Assembly: GCA_963575745.1 (NCBI GenBank)
Contig: CAUYUJ010018712.1
Coordinates: 62,001 to 126,000 of the forward strand
Direction: 5' to 3'
DNA: 64,000 bases
DNA from: Prorocentrum cordatum
Lineage: Eukaryota; Sar; Dinophyceae; Prorocentrales; Prorocentraceae
Under the pieces are notes generated by a model that saw only the letters and a program-made list of their open reading frames with translations, ran no database searches and was not told the origin of the DNA. This document shows, piece after piece, positions 11,936 through 24,390 of the stretch; position 1 is the stretch's first letter; each line of letters starts with the position of its first letter. The position numbers and the translations under genes were made by a program.

Positions 11936-12329
11936 TGCAGCTTTTTTAGGAACCAGAGGAACCAGAGGCGGAGGAGGAGGAGGAGGACGAGGAGGAGGAG
12001 GAGGACCAGTGTAAACCCAAGAGTCATCAACGATGTTGGAATTCACCTTCCTTCCAAGCTCTCTCTTCATAGGCCCCTACAACGGTTCATTTCCATTGGA
12101 AGAACCGTTTGAAGATCCCGGAGCGTGCCAAAACATTCTTCTCGGGATTTCAACGCCACGTATCAACCTGATTGCTGCGTGCTGGCGATCAGGAGTCGTG
12201 TCATACCGTCATTTTGTGGATTTCAACACCGCGAATCAACATAGCTGTTGCAGCCGCATGCTCCCGAATCTTTCCAAAACGCCATTTTGGGTACGCTGAT
12301 CATGGAAAGCTGTGAAACTTTTGCAAATG

Positions 12330-12905
12330 CTTACGAAGAATGCGCGCGGCGCTACAGCGACAACCGCAATTTGAGAGAGAAACAAGCGCCCTAAATCCCT
12401 GAAGCCCTTGCAAAATTTTGCAAAGAATGTGCGCGACGCTGAATCGAGAACCACATGTTGAACAATAACCGCCCTTAATCCATGAATCTCTTACATTTGT
12501 TACAATAATGTGCGCAACGCTAAAAAAGAACCGCATGTTGAAAACCACCCGCCTTCAATCCGTGAATCTCGTGCAATTTCTAACGAAGAATGCGCGCGGC
12601 GCTAAGGCGAGAGCCACATTTTGAAAACCACCGGCCCTCAATCCGTCAAGCGTTTGCAATTTGTTTAACGAATGCGCGCGGCGCGAAGGCGAGAACCAAA
12701 TGTTGAAAACCACCCGCCCTCAATCCGCGAAGCTCTGGCAATGTGTTACAATGAATGCGCGCGGCGCTAAGGCGAGAGACGCATTTTGAAAACCACCCGC
12801 CCTCAATCCGTGAAGCTCTTGCAAATTTTGAAAACGAATGTGCGCGACGTTAAAGCGAGAGCCACATTTTGAAAACCACCCGCCGTCCATCTGTGAAACT
12901 GGTCA
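12330..12905. repeat. Tandem repeat of about 82 bp, seven diverged copies
   Basis: Landmark AATGCGCGCGGCGCTAAGGC (variants TGTGCGCGACG, TGTGCGCAACG) recurs at about 12338, 12426, 12507, 12588, 12671, 12752 and 12836. Each is followed by GAGAGCCACATTTTGAAAAC, then ACCCGCCCTCAATCCGTGAA. Divergence is base substitution more than length change, which indicates an old array. Confidence 0.85.
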
Positions 12906-13189
12906 CTGTTTAAGCTTCAGAATCATGAATGTTGAGAAAGTCTCAGGCGAAACGCCCGGCCCGTCCACAAAACTAGCCTCGAGGTGCGACTGGGAGGAGT
13001 ATTTATAAGGAAAAGGAATGGAGCGCCCGCAAATGGCGGGTCAGATGGCTCAGTAGTTTCGCGGCCGGCGGGGCCTAACAGTAGTCAGAATGAGAGGCCG
13101 AACGGTCAATCATTGTCCCTGGGTGCGTCACTGAACTGGGGAGCCGTGGTGAAGATTATGCTTGTTGCGTTGTTTGTTGTCGTCGTCCC

Positions 13190-13620
13190 CCCTGCGACCC
13201 ACCCGCGACCCACCCCGCGACCCCACCCGCGACCCACCCCGCGACCCACCCCGCGACCCACCCCGCGACCCACCCGCGACCCACCCGCGACCCACCCGCG
13301 ACCCACCCCGCGACCTACCCCGCGACCCACCCGCGACCCACCCCGCGACCCACCCGCGACCCACCCTGCGAACCACACGCGACCCACCCCGCGACCCACC
13401 ATACAAAATGCGAGATTCGTATACGAAGATTATGCTTGTTTTGTTGCATCGTCCCCTGCGAGACCCGGCCCGCGACCCACCCACGACCCACCCGCGCGCC
13501 CACCCGCGAGCCACCCCGCGACCCGCTCGCGACCCGCCCGCGACCCACCCGCGACCCGCCACCCACCCGCGACCCACCCGCGACCTGGCCCGCGACCTAC
13601 CCGCGACCCACCGTCGACCA
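13190..13620. repeat. Minisatellite, 10-11 bp unit CGACCCACCC(G)
   Basis: An almost continuous array of CGACCCACCC and CGACCCACCCC units is split near 13405-13465 by an AT-richer spacer (GAAGATTATGCTTGTTTTGT). A similar spacer (GAAGATTATGCTTGTTGCG) stands just before the array at about 13152, so the two halves may be a larger duplication. Arg/Pro/Thr frames here are artefacts. Confidence 0.9.
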
Positions 13621-13639
13621 ACGAACTCACATTGTTTTA

Positions 13640-14440
13640 ACAAAAAAACGGCGCCTGCTGCGGGCTCGATAAAAACTCTGCGCCTGCGGCGGGCTTCTTC
13701 TGAGCCTCGCAGACGGTCGACGTCCCCGCCGCCCCCTGACTCTCACCCGCAACTACGGAGCGCGACATACTTCTCGGAGTTGTCGACGGTGGAACCTTGG
13801 CCCCGTGTGCCGCGACCCTCGCAACTGCGACTGCCGCGTCCGGCGGTTGGACGCGTGTATTCAGACGGTGGCGAAAAATGTTGAGAGCGTAGTAGATGCG
13901 CGCCAATTGTCCTACAGTCTGCGGCAGGTTGTTCTCCGCATCCTCAGCGTCGTGGCATGCTGGATCTTCGCCGAGACCAAATCTGCGCAGCACGCACGAT
14001 TGCGCGAATGACCACGTCGCCAGGCAGACCGCCCACCAGGCCCCGCGACAGGTCAGGTAGCGTGCGATGTCGTCGCTGCAGCCCTCGCAACTGAACCGGC
14101 AAGCAAATGAAGGACGCCGACGTGTATCCGAAAGGCCTGTATCCGAAAGGCCTTAGGCCAGGCCCCTGCCAGCGCGCGGTAGTTCGCCCGCAATGCACCA
14201 AGGGGAGCAACCGAGAAATGGCGTCGAAGGCGCCGCCGCCAGCCCGCCAAATCTGGCGGCAGTGCGAGCTGAGGCAACCAAGTCTTGATCCTCTTGGCAA
14301 TCCTAACGCGGGACATCCCGGGGTAAAGGGCGGCCGAGGCCACCGCCTGGCGAACGCGTTTTGGAGGGTGCAAGTAGGGGCCGGGCGCAGGGCCCCGGCA
14401 ATGGTGTCTCTACGGGCCATGCGTGGGCGACGCATCCTCG
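13640..14440 (-). pseudogene. LINE ORF2 C-terminal region with zinc-knuckle remnant
   Basis: On the minus strand a frame gives FSCEGCSDDIARYLTCRGAW, then VVAGESQGAAG further on. Dinoflagellate LINE ORF2 proteins end with a CxxC...H...C knuckle followed by a Trp-containing helix, and this matches with the His replaced. Frameshifts are frequent. The stretch lies 3' of the LINE endonuclease and reverse transcriptase at 15.3-18.2 kb on the same strand, so it is probably the end of that element, separated from it by the repeat at 14.67-14.92 kb. Confidence 0.5.
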
Positions 14441-14664
14441 ATTGCTGTGTTCGGCGGGGGGGCCGATTGGGGCTCTCCGCCTGCGCCCGCGCGCGAGACT
14501 TGAGGGTGAACGAAGCAAGGGGGCGGGGGGCTCGGGAACGGCGACGAAGGCAACGCTCGCTGAGGGCACAAAAAAAAGGTTGGAGTAAACGAAAAAGGTT
14601 AGGCGAATGTCAAAATCTGCTCAGCCAATCTGACACGCGGAACACTGCACCTCAGTTTGGGGGA

Positions 14665-14915
14665 TTTTGAGGGCCAGGGCAACATGTGAATTCACATTGT
14701 GGGGAAAAGCAAAATGTGAATTCAAATCTGGGGAAGGAAAATGTGAATTTTCATTTTGGGGCAACAATATGTGAATTCGCATTTGGGGATGCTGTATCGG
14801 AATCTGTATGAAAGGGCCAGAATGTGAGTTCACATATGGGAGAAAGAGAAAGTGTGATTTCACATGGTGGAAAAACGGAAAATGTGGACTCACATGTTGG
14901 GAGACTTGCGGGGCC
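14665..14915. repeat. Tandem repeat of about 35 bp with palindromic core TGTGAATTCACA
   Basis: About eight units of AATGTGAATTCACATTTGGG type. The core is a perfect 12-nt palindrome in the first unit (about 14685) and degenerates in the others (TGTGAATTCAAA, TGTGAATTTTCA, TGTGAATTCGCA, TGTGAGTTCACA, TGTGATTTCACA, TGTGGACTCACA). It sits inside LINE sequence. Confidence 0.8.
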
Positions 14916-15290
14916 CATTCCAAATCTGCCTAGGGGGCCGGCAAGTCATCGTTTGGGGACATGCGCGATCATCAACCGCACAATCAAGACGCACTTGCAC
15001 TCCACTTCGCCACCCCACGCGCGATGTGCAATAATGCCCGCACGAATGAAGGATAATGGATAGACGGCGCGTTCTCCCGCGCGGGAAACGCGCGGGCACG
15101 AGCGATTGGCCCTCCATGACCGCCAACATTTGATGCCAATCATGCCCGATCACATTCATGAGCGAAGCGTTGCATTGAGCATGCATGGGCCATTCAGCTC
15201 CCATTGAAGATCCCCTGTTGCGCACCCCGTCTTTCGCCCTCCAAGCGTCGAAGGTGGGCGCGCGGGTCGCGGGGGGCAACTGCCCGCAGG

Positions 15291-18192
15291 TCAGTCTTGG
15301 CTGCGCGGTTGCCCGGAAACGGGGCCCCTTGCCTCTCGCGCCGAAGCCGCGCGCCGCCCCGGAGTCAGAGGCGATGAGATATCAAGCAATGGATTGGGGC
15401 ATGGCCCAACAAGCAGAAGTCCAGCTCCCTGCGATGGCCAATGCCGGCGCGAGGTCGTCGAAGACGCGCTCTTCCCACGCGCCCGCGAACTCCCCCCGGC
15501 CCTTGAGCGCGGCGTTTCCCGCGCGCGCCAGGCCGCGGCCCAGGCCGGAGGCAGCGACGGAGACGAAGTCGGATACGAGGACCACGTGCGCATGCTGAAG
15601 AGATCGGGGAGGCTGAACGACTTCGGAAACGCCGTCAAGATACCGCGCAAGACGTCGATCTCCGCCTTGAGCAAGACTTCCGGAATCGGGGGGAGTTGGG
15701 ATGGGTACAGGAACACCGTGTTTGCAGAAGAGTTGTAGAGTTTGACCACCTCGAGTGTGGTCGCGGGAATCCCCCTTAGGATGGCCACCTGGGATCGATG
15801 CTTGTTCAAGGCCCCGAGCCAGGATTCCTCGCGGGTCGCACCTGGTCCAAAGACAAATCCAGGTCCTCCGCAGAGGACTCGATCGTGAAATCTGGGGCCA
15901 ACTCAATCGAAGCGGCTCGGATCGAGTCTCGCGCATGAGCAAGCTGGGCCGTCGACACCCATAGGGATATAGGGAGGCCAACGCGTGCTTCTTCGGCTGC
16001 AGGGAGAGGCAAGCCAACGGGCCAATTGCACCAAGGATTCACGGCGAGAGGACGAACCAATGCCAACTCCCAGAGCACCACCCCGAGATCGCCAGCGCAA
16101 GGTCCGAGCTCTGCTTCGCGGCTGGGTCCAACGAGCAGCTCCTCGCGTCGCGGGCGAGCCAGCAGGGGGCGCGAAGAGAGGCCGAGAGCTCCTGACATGG
16201 CCTCGACAATGGGGCGGCAGTGAAAGCCCAAAGCGAACCCGAAAGAGGGCAGCCTTGAGCGACCCCCGCCAGAACCTGACCGAGGTGGCAGGCGCCCGCG
16301 CGGGTCCAGCAGCGCTGCTCGTTGCACAGGGCATGGATCAAGTTGATGCATGTCGATGGGGGCGCCGAATTTGCTCGACGGCCGCGAAAAGTCACGGCCG
16401 CGCCAGAGGCGGGAAGGCCGCCGTCGCGTCGAAGGAGGCAACGGGACCGCCAGCGTCGCAACGAATCCGCATCGCCTAGCGATGCAATGCGAGCCTGTCC
16501 GTCAAATTTCCACATGTTTGTGAGACAGTTCTGGCCACGTACAAATCCTCGTGGGACGCGAGGAACATACCGTTCAGCAGTCTTGGCCAGGTAGATGTTC
16601 GCGGTCGAGGTCAGCAACTTGGCGTCGCTGTTCTGAAGAGCCAGCGGTCGTGTCTTACCCGATTCGCGGGTGCATCCCGCCGCCAGAGGCCCCATCAATC
16701 TTCGGGGCGAACTGGGGCCATGCGTGGCTGAGGCCACGAGGGGGGCGCGCCCCTGCATCACGGCCGACATCATGTTGCGCAAGATGTGTCATGCGCCACG
16801 TGCCCGAGACCACCCATAATGCGGGATCCCGTCAGGGGGGGGTGTTGTGGGTCGCGCGCGGCGCGCTGCTACTTCCATGTCCGGGAACTCGGGCACCGGT
16901 AGTTGAAGATCTGGCAACAAGGGAAAATGAAGCTGTAGACAGTCGTGTATTTCAGCACTCGGGACCTCTTTGGGCGCGAAGATGGGCTCCCAGGGCGCCC
17001 GGGAAGCCGACGCCATCCCTGGCTGTCGCCAGAGTGGTTGTAGACGAGATGGCCGATGTGGCTGGATGCGCCGACTGCAGCATGCCCGCCAATATCTGCG
17101 CGCTGTGGAAGGGGCGACATAGCTGAGCCATTTGCCGCGTCCTCCACCCGCAGCCCCAGTTGGCGCCTGCGTCGCGGGCGCCTCTCTGATAAGCGGCGGC
17201 GGCGCGGAGCTGGGCGTCGGCGCGTCGACGATCAAGAACAGACGGGGCCGCCCGGCGCATGCGGGAGGCAAAGGCGTCGGGGACGAGGAGAGCAGCCCCT
17301 TCATCGCCGACCTGAAAATACTTGGCAGCAATCGGGGCAGTCGCGATGAGCAAGCCCAGCGCGCGCGTATCTCGCCGCCAGCGGGCGCGCGCAGCAGATC
17401 GGAGCAGCGGGGGGGCGGCGCCCAGGCGCGCCGGGTGACTCGCCAGGTCTGGCTCGCGGGGGGGAAAATTGCCGTTCAGTCTCGCCGCCTTCTTAATGTT
17501 CGCCTTGGTGGCGCGCCGTTGTCAGAAAACGTCGCCGTCGTCGGGCGCAGACGCCGCCTGGAATGTGTCGAAGCACTCCGCGCGCAACGGCCCACGGAAG
17601 ATCCACCCAGGCATTGCCAAATTTTCTGGGCGAGCTGCGGCTGCACTACCGACCGCGGTTGCATGGCGCCGCGGTCGGAGAACGAAGCGGGGTCAGAGAT
17701 GGGCGCGGCTTCGACGTCGACGCCAAAAGTGGCGCGCGGCGGCGGGGGCGCGCAGAATTTGTCCAGGGTGTTGGCTCTGCGACGCATGGCGTCGCAGTGG
17801 GTTGGTTGGTCAAGACGGATCCGAAGCATGGGCCCATTAAACGGATCCCAGATACGCGGGGCCGCGTCGTCACGCCGCGCCTCATGTTGCGGCGACCGGG
17901 AGGGATTGAGACAGCCGAGGTCGGCGCCGTCGTCGTAGCTGAACTCGCCGGCGGGCAGGAAAAGCCGCGCCTTTGGGCGAGCGTGCGCCCGCCGGCGCGC
18001 CGCGTGCCAGGCAGCGGCAACCTTCCGCCTGTCTGGCGATGCCAGGCCGTGGTTGTAGACGCTCATGAAGGCGATCGCAGGGGCGCGCCCCTCGCGACGC
18101 CCGCGCGCCTGGGGTGAGAAGAGGGCCGGGCAGGAGACGACGAGGATGAGGGGGGGGGGGGGGGGGGGGGGGGGGGCGGGGCGCAAGGGCAC
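15291..18192 (-). pseudogene. LINE (non-LTR retrotransposon) endonuclease and reverse transcriptase, copy 1
   Basis: Read from 18.19 kb down on the minus strand. An AP-endonuclease-like part comes first (VYNHGLASPDRRKVAAAWH near 18.05 kb, then FLPAGEFSYDDGADLG where the family has GDFN). The reverse transcriptase part follows: RPLALQNSDAKLLTSTANIY, then VPRGFVRGQN near 16.55 kb, GVAQGCPLSGSLW near 16.25 kb, CAGDLGVVLW near 16.09 kb, AGLPL-like thumb text, and LYNSSANTVFLYPSQLPP near 15.7 kb. These pieces lie in several frames. CADD, the catalytic pair, reads CAGD here, so the copy cannot be active. A non-LTR retrotransposon copies its own RNA at a nick cut by its endonuclease. Confidence 0.8.
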
Positions 18193-18285
18193 GGATGAGG
18201 AGGGGCGGAAGAGGAAGGAGCAGGAACAGGAGGAGAAAGGAGCAGAAGAGGAGGGGGGTGATATTGGGGGGCGGGGGGGAGGAGG
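18151..18285. repeat. Poly-G and purine tract
   Basis: A run of about 25 G is followed by GGA/GAG-rich text. The equivalent tract in copy 2 is at 23050-23185 and differs in length. Confidence 0.9.
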
Positions 18286-18379
18286 GCGAGGAGGAGTGAC
18301 CGTAGCTCGAGGCGCGCACGTCTGTTTCCACCTCGGTGGATGCCACTGCGCTGGCAGGGCGACGTTAGTGCCAGACTAG

Positions 18380-19315
18380 GGCTCGGCCAGCACTGAGGGC
18401 CGCGGCGATTGCCTCGCTCGTCGGAGCGGTATTTTTCAGTTTGCTGTATAGATGAAGGCGAGCGTCGCGCGCTGGATCGACCGACGCGTCGAGGGGTCGC
18501 TGCTGGGATTGGGGGGGCGCGCTGCAGCAGGGCACGTGGCCCAGGTCGCAAGTGCGTTTTGGCGAGGAGGCGAGTCATGGGGGCCAGAGGCTCAGGAGGG
18601 CGGGGCAAGAGAGAACGCGGGGACATGAATCGGCTGCGCGCGCGTAGCCGAACGCGCGAGGTTGGAGGCCGAGCACGCGCGCGCGGCGCGTGGTCCTCCA
18701 CCCGCCGCTGAGCGTCGCGAAGGTGGCCCAGAGCCAGCCGGGGCGGACAGCTCCGAGCTCGCGCGAGAGAGCTCCCCATCTCTTGGAGAGCTCATCAGCT
18801 GAAGGAGGCTGCAGGACGTTCCACGCGCGGATGCGCTTGCGGAGCGTAGGCGCGGCGGGCTCGCTGCAGCAAGTTCTCGCAGTGCCCGACGTGCGTGGTT
18901 CGCCACGGCCATGTCTGCGGCAGAAATGGGGCATGCTCGCGCCCCTGCGCGAGGGCATGGTGGCATTGAGCGATCGAGCGCTCCTCGATCCAGAACGGCG
19001 CAGACCATTCGCCATCCGGCCAGCGCGCAAAAGTGCGAATCGCGCTCTCCTTCCGCGCCGCGTCGCGCAGGCGGTCGCGAGAAGGCCCCCGCGAGCCAGA
19101 TAGAGCATGCGAAGCGGAACGGATGGCGGCAGAGGCAGCAGTGACTTGGACAGAGCGAGTGACGGGCGGCGGACTCCAGTCCGCCATTCATAGCATATCG
19201 ACGCGGCGAAACGCATTCGGGGGCAGACTGAGCATCTCGTGAAAGATGCAATGCTCGCGCTGCACGATGTTCTTATCGAGCGGAAAAACTGGGCAACGCA
19301 GCTGAGCGTGGGCAA
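18380..19315 (-). pseudogene. 3' fragment of a second LINE, copy 1
   Basis: The minus strand gives CIFHEMLSLPPNAFRRVDM, then FARWPDGEWSAPFWIEERS, then GWLWATFATLSGGWRTTRR and the tail CPRVLSCPALLSLW. In dinoflagellate LINEs the ORF2 C-terminus has a Trp-rich helix before a CPxLW motif, so this is the end of an element. Another LINE 5' half follows head to tail at 18.2 kb on the same strand. Several frames and a stop are involved. Confidence 0.55.
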
Positions 19316-19485
19316 GGCTGATGCGCTATATCAGCGAACCGTGGCGCCACCGCCACTCTGCACAATATTGACATGATTGCCCCCTAGCCGCAATTTCTGC
19401 CCTCGGGCGAGCCACCGGGAGGCGACTGGGGCAGAGGGCCCAGAAGGCCCCGAGGTACTCGGTTCGCCCCGCGATCGAAAATTAG

Positions 19486-19857
19486 CCTGGCGAAGGACCC
19501 AACCATATGCAGTTGTGAATGCCGCAATTGTGCTGGGTGGTGGCGGACGCATGCGGGCGGTGCCACTGGGACCTTCGGTGGAGCTCCCTATGGGGCCACG
19601 AAGCGCTGTACTGGGTGGGTGAGACGCGGTCAGCAAGGGCTGTGCTGCGTGGTGGCGGACGCATGCAAGCGGTGCCACTGGGGCCTTCGGTGGAGCTCCC
19701 TATGGGGCCACGAAACGCTGTACTGGGTGGGTGAAACGCAGGCAGGGAGCAAAGGCTGTGCAGGGTGGTGGCGGACGCATGCGGGCGGTGCCGCTGGGAC
19801 CTTTGGTGGAGCTCCCTATAGGGCTACGAAGCGCTGCTCTGGGTGGGTGAAGCGCAG
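19486..19857. repeat. Start of the 89-105-bp satellite, copy 1, cut by the gap
   Basis: The leader CCTGGCGAAGGACCCAACC is followed by about three long monomers (GGTGGCGGACGCATGCGGGC, then TCGGTGGAGCTCCCTATGGG). The sequence breaks at the N run. Confidence 0.9.
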
Positions 19858-19957
19858 NNNNNNNNNNNNNNNNNNNNNNNNNNNNNNNNNNNNNNNNNNN
19901 NNNNNNNNNNNNNNNNNNNNNNNNNNNNNNNNNNNNNNNNNNNNNNNNNNNNNNNNN
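19858..19957. other. Assembly gap, 100 N
   Basis: Exactly 100 N, the customary length for a gap of unknown size. Confidence 0.99.
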
Positions 19958-20191
19958 TGGATAGACGGCGCGTTCTCCCGCGCGGGAAACGCGCGGGCAC
20001 GAGCGATTGGCCCTCCATGACCGCCAACATTTGATGCCAATCATGCCCGATCACATTCATGAGCGAAGCGTTGCATTGAGCATGCATGGGCCATTCAGCT
20101 CCCATTGAAGATCCCCTGTTGCGCACCCCGTCTTTCGCCCTCCAAGCGTCGAAGGTGGGCGCGCGGGTCGCGGGGGGCAACTGCCCGCAGG

Positions 20192-23097
20192 TCAGTCTTG
20201 GCTGCGCGGTTGCCCGGAAACGGGGCCCCTTGCCTCTCGCGCCGAAGCCGCGCGCCGCCCCGGAGTCAGAGGCGATGAGATATCAAGCAATGGATTGGGG
20301 CATGGCCCAACAAGCAGAAGTCCAGCTCCCTGCGATGGCCAATGCCGGCGCGAGGTCGTCGAAGACGCGCTCTTCCCACGCGCCCGCGAACTCCCCCCGG
20401 CCCTTGAGCGCGGCGTTTCCCGCGCGCGCCAGGCCGCGGCCCAGGCCGGAGGCAGCGACGGAGACGAAGTCGGATACGAGGACCACGTGCGCATGCTGAA
20501 GAGATCGGGGAGGCTGAACGACTTCGGAAACGCCGTCAAGATACCGCGCAAGACGTCGATCTCCGCCTTGAGCAAGACTTCCGGAATCGGGGGGAGTTGG
20601 GATGGGTACAGGAACACCGTGTTTGCAGAAGAGTTGTAGAGTTTGACCACCTCGAGTGTGGTCGCGGGAATCCCCCTTAGGATGGCCACCTGGGATCGAT
20701 GCTTGTTCAAGGCCCCGAGCCAGGATTCCTCGCGGGTCGCACCTGGTCCAAAGACAAATCCAGGTCCTCCGCAGAGGACTCGATCGTGAAATCTGGGGCC
20801 AACTCAATCGAAGCGGCTCGGATCGAGTCTCGCGCATGAGCAAGCTGGGCCGTCGACACCCATAGGGATATAGGGAGGCCAACGCGTGCTTCTTCGGCTG
20901 CAGGGAGAGGCAAGCCAACGGGCCAATTGCACCAAGGATTCACGGCGAGAGGACGAACCAATGCCAACTCCCAGAGCACCACCCCGAGATCGCCAGCGCA
21001 AGGTCCGAGCTCTGCTTCGCGGCTGGGTCCAACGAGCAGCTCCTCGCGTCGCGGGCGAGCCAGCAGGGGGCGCGAAGAGAGGCCGAGAGCTCCTGACATG
21101 GCCTCGACAATGGGGCGGCAGTGAAAGCCCAAAGCGAACCCGAAAGAGGGCAGCCTTGAGCGACCCCCGCCAGAACCTGACCGAGGTGGCAGGCGCCCGC
21201 GCGGGTCCAGCAGCGCTGCTCGTTGCACAGGGCATGGATCAAGTTGATGCATGTCGATGGGGGCGCCGAATTTGCTCGACGGCCGCGAAAAGTCACGGCC
21301 GCGCCAGAGGCGGGAAGGCCGCCGTCGCGTCGAAGGAGGCAACGGGACCGCCAGCGTCGCAACGAATCCGCATCGCCTAGCGATGCAATGCGAGCCTGTC
21401 CGTCAAATTTCCACATGTTTGTGAGACAGTTCTGGCCACGTACAAATCCTCGTGGGACGCGAGGAACATACCGTTCAGCAGTCTTGGCCAGGTAGATGTT
21501 CGCGGTCGAGGTCAGCAACTTGGCGTCGCTGTTCTGAAGAGCCAGCGGTCGTGTCTTACCCGATTCGCGGGTGCATCCCGCCGCCAGAGGCCCCATCAAT
21601 CTTCGGGGCGAACTGGGGCCATGCGTGGCTGAGGCCACGAGGGGGGCGCGCCCCTGCATCACGGCCGACATCATGTTGCGCAAGATGTGTCATGCGCCAC
21701 GTGCCCGAGACCACCCATAATGCGGGATCCCGTCAGGGGGGGGTGTTGTGGGTCGCGCGCGGCGCGCTGCTACTTCCATGTCCGGGAACTCGGGCACCGG
21801 TAGTTGAAGATCTGGCAACAAGGGAAAATGAAGCTGTAGACAGTCGTGTATTTCAGCACTCGGGACCTCTTTGGGCGCGAAGATGGGCTCCCAGGGCGCC
21901 CGGGAAGCCGACGCCATCCCTGGCTGTCGCCAGAGTGGTTGTAGACGAGATGGCCGATGTGGCTGGATGCGCCGACTGCAGCATGCCCGCCAATATCTGC
22001 GCGCTGTGGAAGGGGCGACATAGCTGAGCCATTTGCCGCGTCCTCCACCCGCAGCCCCAGTTGGCGCCTGCGTCGCGGGCGCCTCTCTGATAAGCGGCGG
22101 CGGCGCGGAGCTGGGCGTCGGCGCGTCGACGATCAAGAACAGACGGGGCCGCCCGGCGCATGCGGGAGGCAAAGGCGTCGGGGACGAGGAGAGCAGCCCC
22201 TTCATCGCCGACCTGAAAATACTTGGCAGCAATCGGGGCAGTCGCGATGAGCAAGCCCAGCGCGCGCGTATCTCGCCGCCAGCGGGCGCGCGCAGCAGAT
22301 CGGAGCAGCGGGGGGGCGGCGCCCAGGCGCGCCGGGTGACTCGCCAGGTCTGGCTCGCGGGGGGGAAAATTGCCGTTCAGTCTCGCCGCCTTCTTAATGT
22401 TCGCCTTGGTGGCGCGCCGTTGTCAGAAAACGTCGCCGTCGTCGGGCGCAGACGCCGCCTGGAATGTGTCGAAGCACTCCGCGCGCAACGGCCCACGGAA
22501 GATCCACCCAGGCATTGCCAAATTTTCTGGGCGAGCTGCGGCTGCACTACCGACCGCGGTTGCATGGCGCCGCGGTCGGAGAACGAAGCGGGGTCAGAGA
22601 TGGGCGCGGCTTCGACGTCGACGCCAAAAGTGGCGCGCGGCGGCGGGGGCGCGCAGAATTTGTCCAGGGTGTTGGCTCTGCGACGCATGGCGTCGCAGTG
22701 GGTTGGTTGGTCAAGACGGATCCGAAGCATGGGCCCATTAAACGGATCCCAGATACGCGGGGCCGCGTCGTCACGCCGCGCCTCATGTTGCGGCGACCGG
22801 GAGGGATTGAGACAGCCGAGGTCGGCGCCGTCGTCGTAGCTGAACTCGCCGGCGGGCAGGAAAAGCCGCGCCTTTGGGCGAGCGTGCGCCCGCCGGCGCG
22901 CCGCGTGCCAGGCAGCGGCAACCTTCCGCCTGTCTGGCGATGCCAGGCCGTGGTTGTAGACGCTCATGAAGGCGATCGCAGGGGCGCGCCCCTCGCGACG
23001 CCCGCGCGCCTGGGGTGAGAAGAGGGCCGGGCAGGAGACGACGAGGATGAGGGGGGGGGGGGGGGGGGGGGGGGGGGCGGGGCGCAGGGGCACTAGG
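20192..23097 (-). pseudogene. LINE endonuclease and reverse transcriptase, copy 2
   Basis: Same content and same lesions as the copy at 15.3-18.2 kb, including CAGD at about 20.99 kb in place of CADD, so the two are not independent decays. Confidence 0.8.
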
Positions 23098-23284
23098 GAT
23101 GAGGAGGGGGCGGAAGAGGAGGAGCAGGAGCAGGAGGAGAAAGGAGCAAGAGAGGAGGGGGGTGATATTGGGGGGGGGGGGGGGAGGAGGGCGAGGAGGA
23201 GTGACCGTAGCTCGAGGCGCGCACGTCTGTTTCCACCTCGGTGGATGCCACTGCGCTGGCAGGGCGACGTTAGTGCCAGACTAG

Positions 23285-24220
23285 GGCTCGGCCAGCACTG
23301 AGGGCCGCGGCGATTGCCTCGCTCGTCGGAGCGGTATTTTTCAGTTTGCTGTATAGATGAAGGCGAGCGTCGCGCGCTGGATCGACCGACGCGTCGAGGG
23401 GTCGCTGCTGGGATTGGGGGGGCGCGCTGCAGCAGGGCACGTGGCCCAGGTCGCAAGTGCGTTTTGGCGAGGAGGCGAGTCATGGGGGCCAGAGGCTCAG
23501 GAGGGCGGGGCAAGAGAGAACGCGGGGACATGAATCGGCTGCGCGCGCGTAGCCGAACGCGCGAGGTTGGAGGCCGAGCACGCGCGCGCGGCGCGTGGTC
23601 CTCCACCCGCCGCTGAGCGTCGCGAAGGTGGCCCAGAGCCAGCCGGGGCGGACAGCTCCGAGCTCGCGCGAGAGAGCTCCCCATCTCTTGGAGAGCTCAT
23701 CAGCTGAAGGAGGCTGCAGGACGTTCCACGCGCGGATGCGCTTGCGGAGCGTAGGCGCGGCGGGCTCGCTGCAGCAAGTTCTCGCAGTGCCCGACGTGCG
23801 TGGTTCGCCACGGCCATGTCTGCGGCAGAAATGGGGCATGCTCGCGCCCCTGCGCGAGGGCATGGTGGCATTGAGCGATCGAGCGCTCCTCGATCCAGAA
23901 CGGCGCAGACCATTCGCCATCCGGCCAGCGCGCAAAAGTGCGAATCGCGCTCTCCTTCCGCGCCGCGTCGCGCAGGCGGTCGCGAGAAGGCCCCCGCGAG
24001 CCAGATAGAGCATGCGAAGCGGAACGGATGGCGGCAGAGGCAGCAGTGACTTGGACAGAGCGAGTGACGGGCGGCGGACTCCAGTCCGCCATTCATAGCA
24101 TATCGACGCGGCGAAACGCATTCGGGGGCAGACTGAGCATCTCGTGAAAGATGCAATGCTCGCGCTGCACGATGTTCTTATCGAGCGGAAAAACTGGGCA
24201 ACGCAGCTGAGCGTGGGCAA
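23285..24220 (-). pseudogene. 3' fragment of a second LINE, copy 2
   Basis: Same as 18380-19315, with the tail CPRVLSCPALLSLW near 23.52 kb. Confidence 0.55.
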
Positions 24221-24390
24221 GGCTGATGCGCTATATCAGCGAACCGTGGCGCCACCGCCACTCTGCACAATATTGACATGATTGCCCCCTAGCCGCAATT
24301 TCTGCCCTCGGGCGAGCCACCGGGAGGCGACTGGGGCAGAGGGCCCAGAAGGCCCCGAGGTACTCGGTTCGCCCCGCGATCGAAAATTAG

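Larger units (their letters stand above)
15058..19857. repeat. 4.8-kb duplicated segment, copy 1
   Basis: The same sequence starts again at 19958, directly after the 100-N gap, with a constant offset of 4901 bases (4905 beyond the poly-G/purine tract). By eye the copies are identical over nearly their whole length. Differences are confined to the poly-G and purine tract near 18.15-18.28 kb and a few bases in the satellite monomers at the right end. Confidence 0.95.

Noticed and set aside
13190-13620. CRISPR-like array
   Set aside because: The unit is 10-11 bp without unique spacers, and the window is eukaryotic. No array with regular spacers exists anywhere here.
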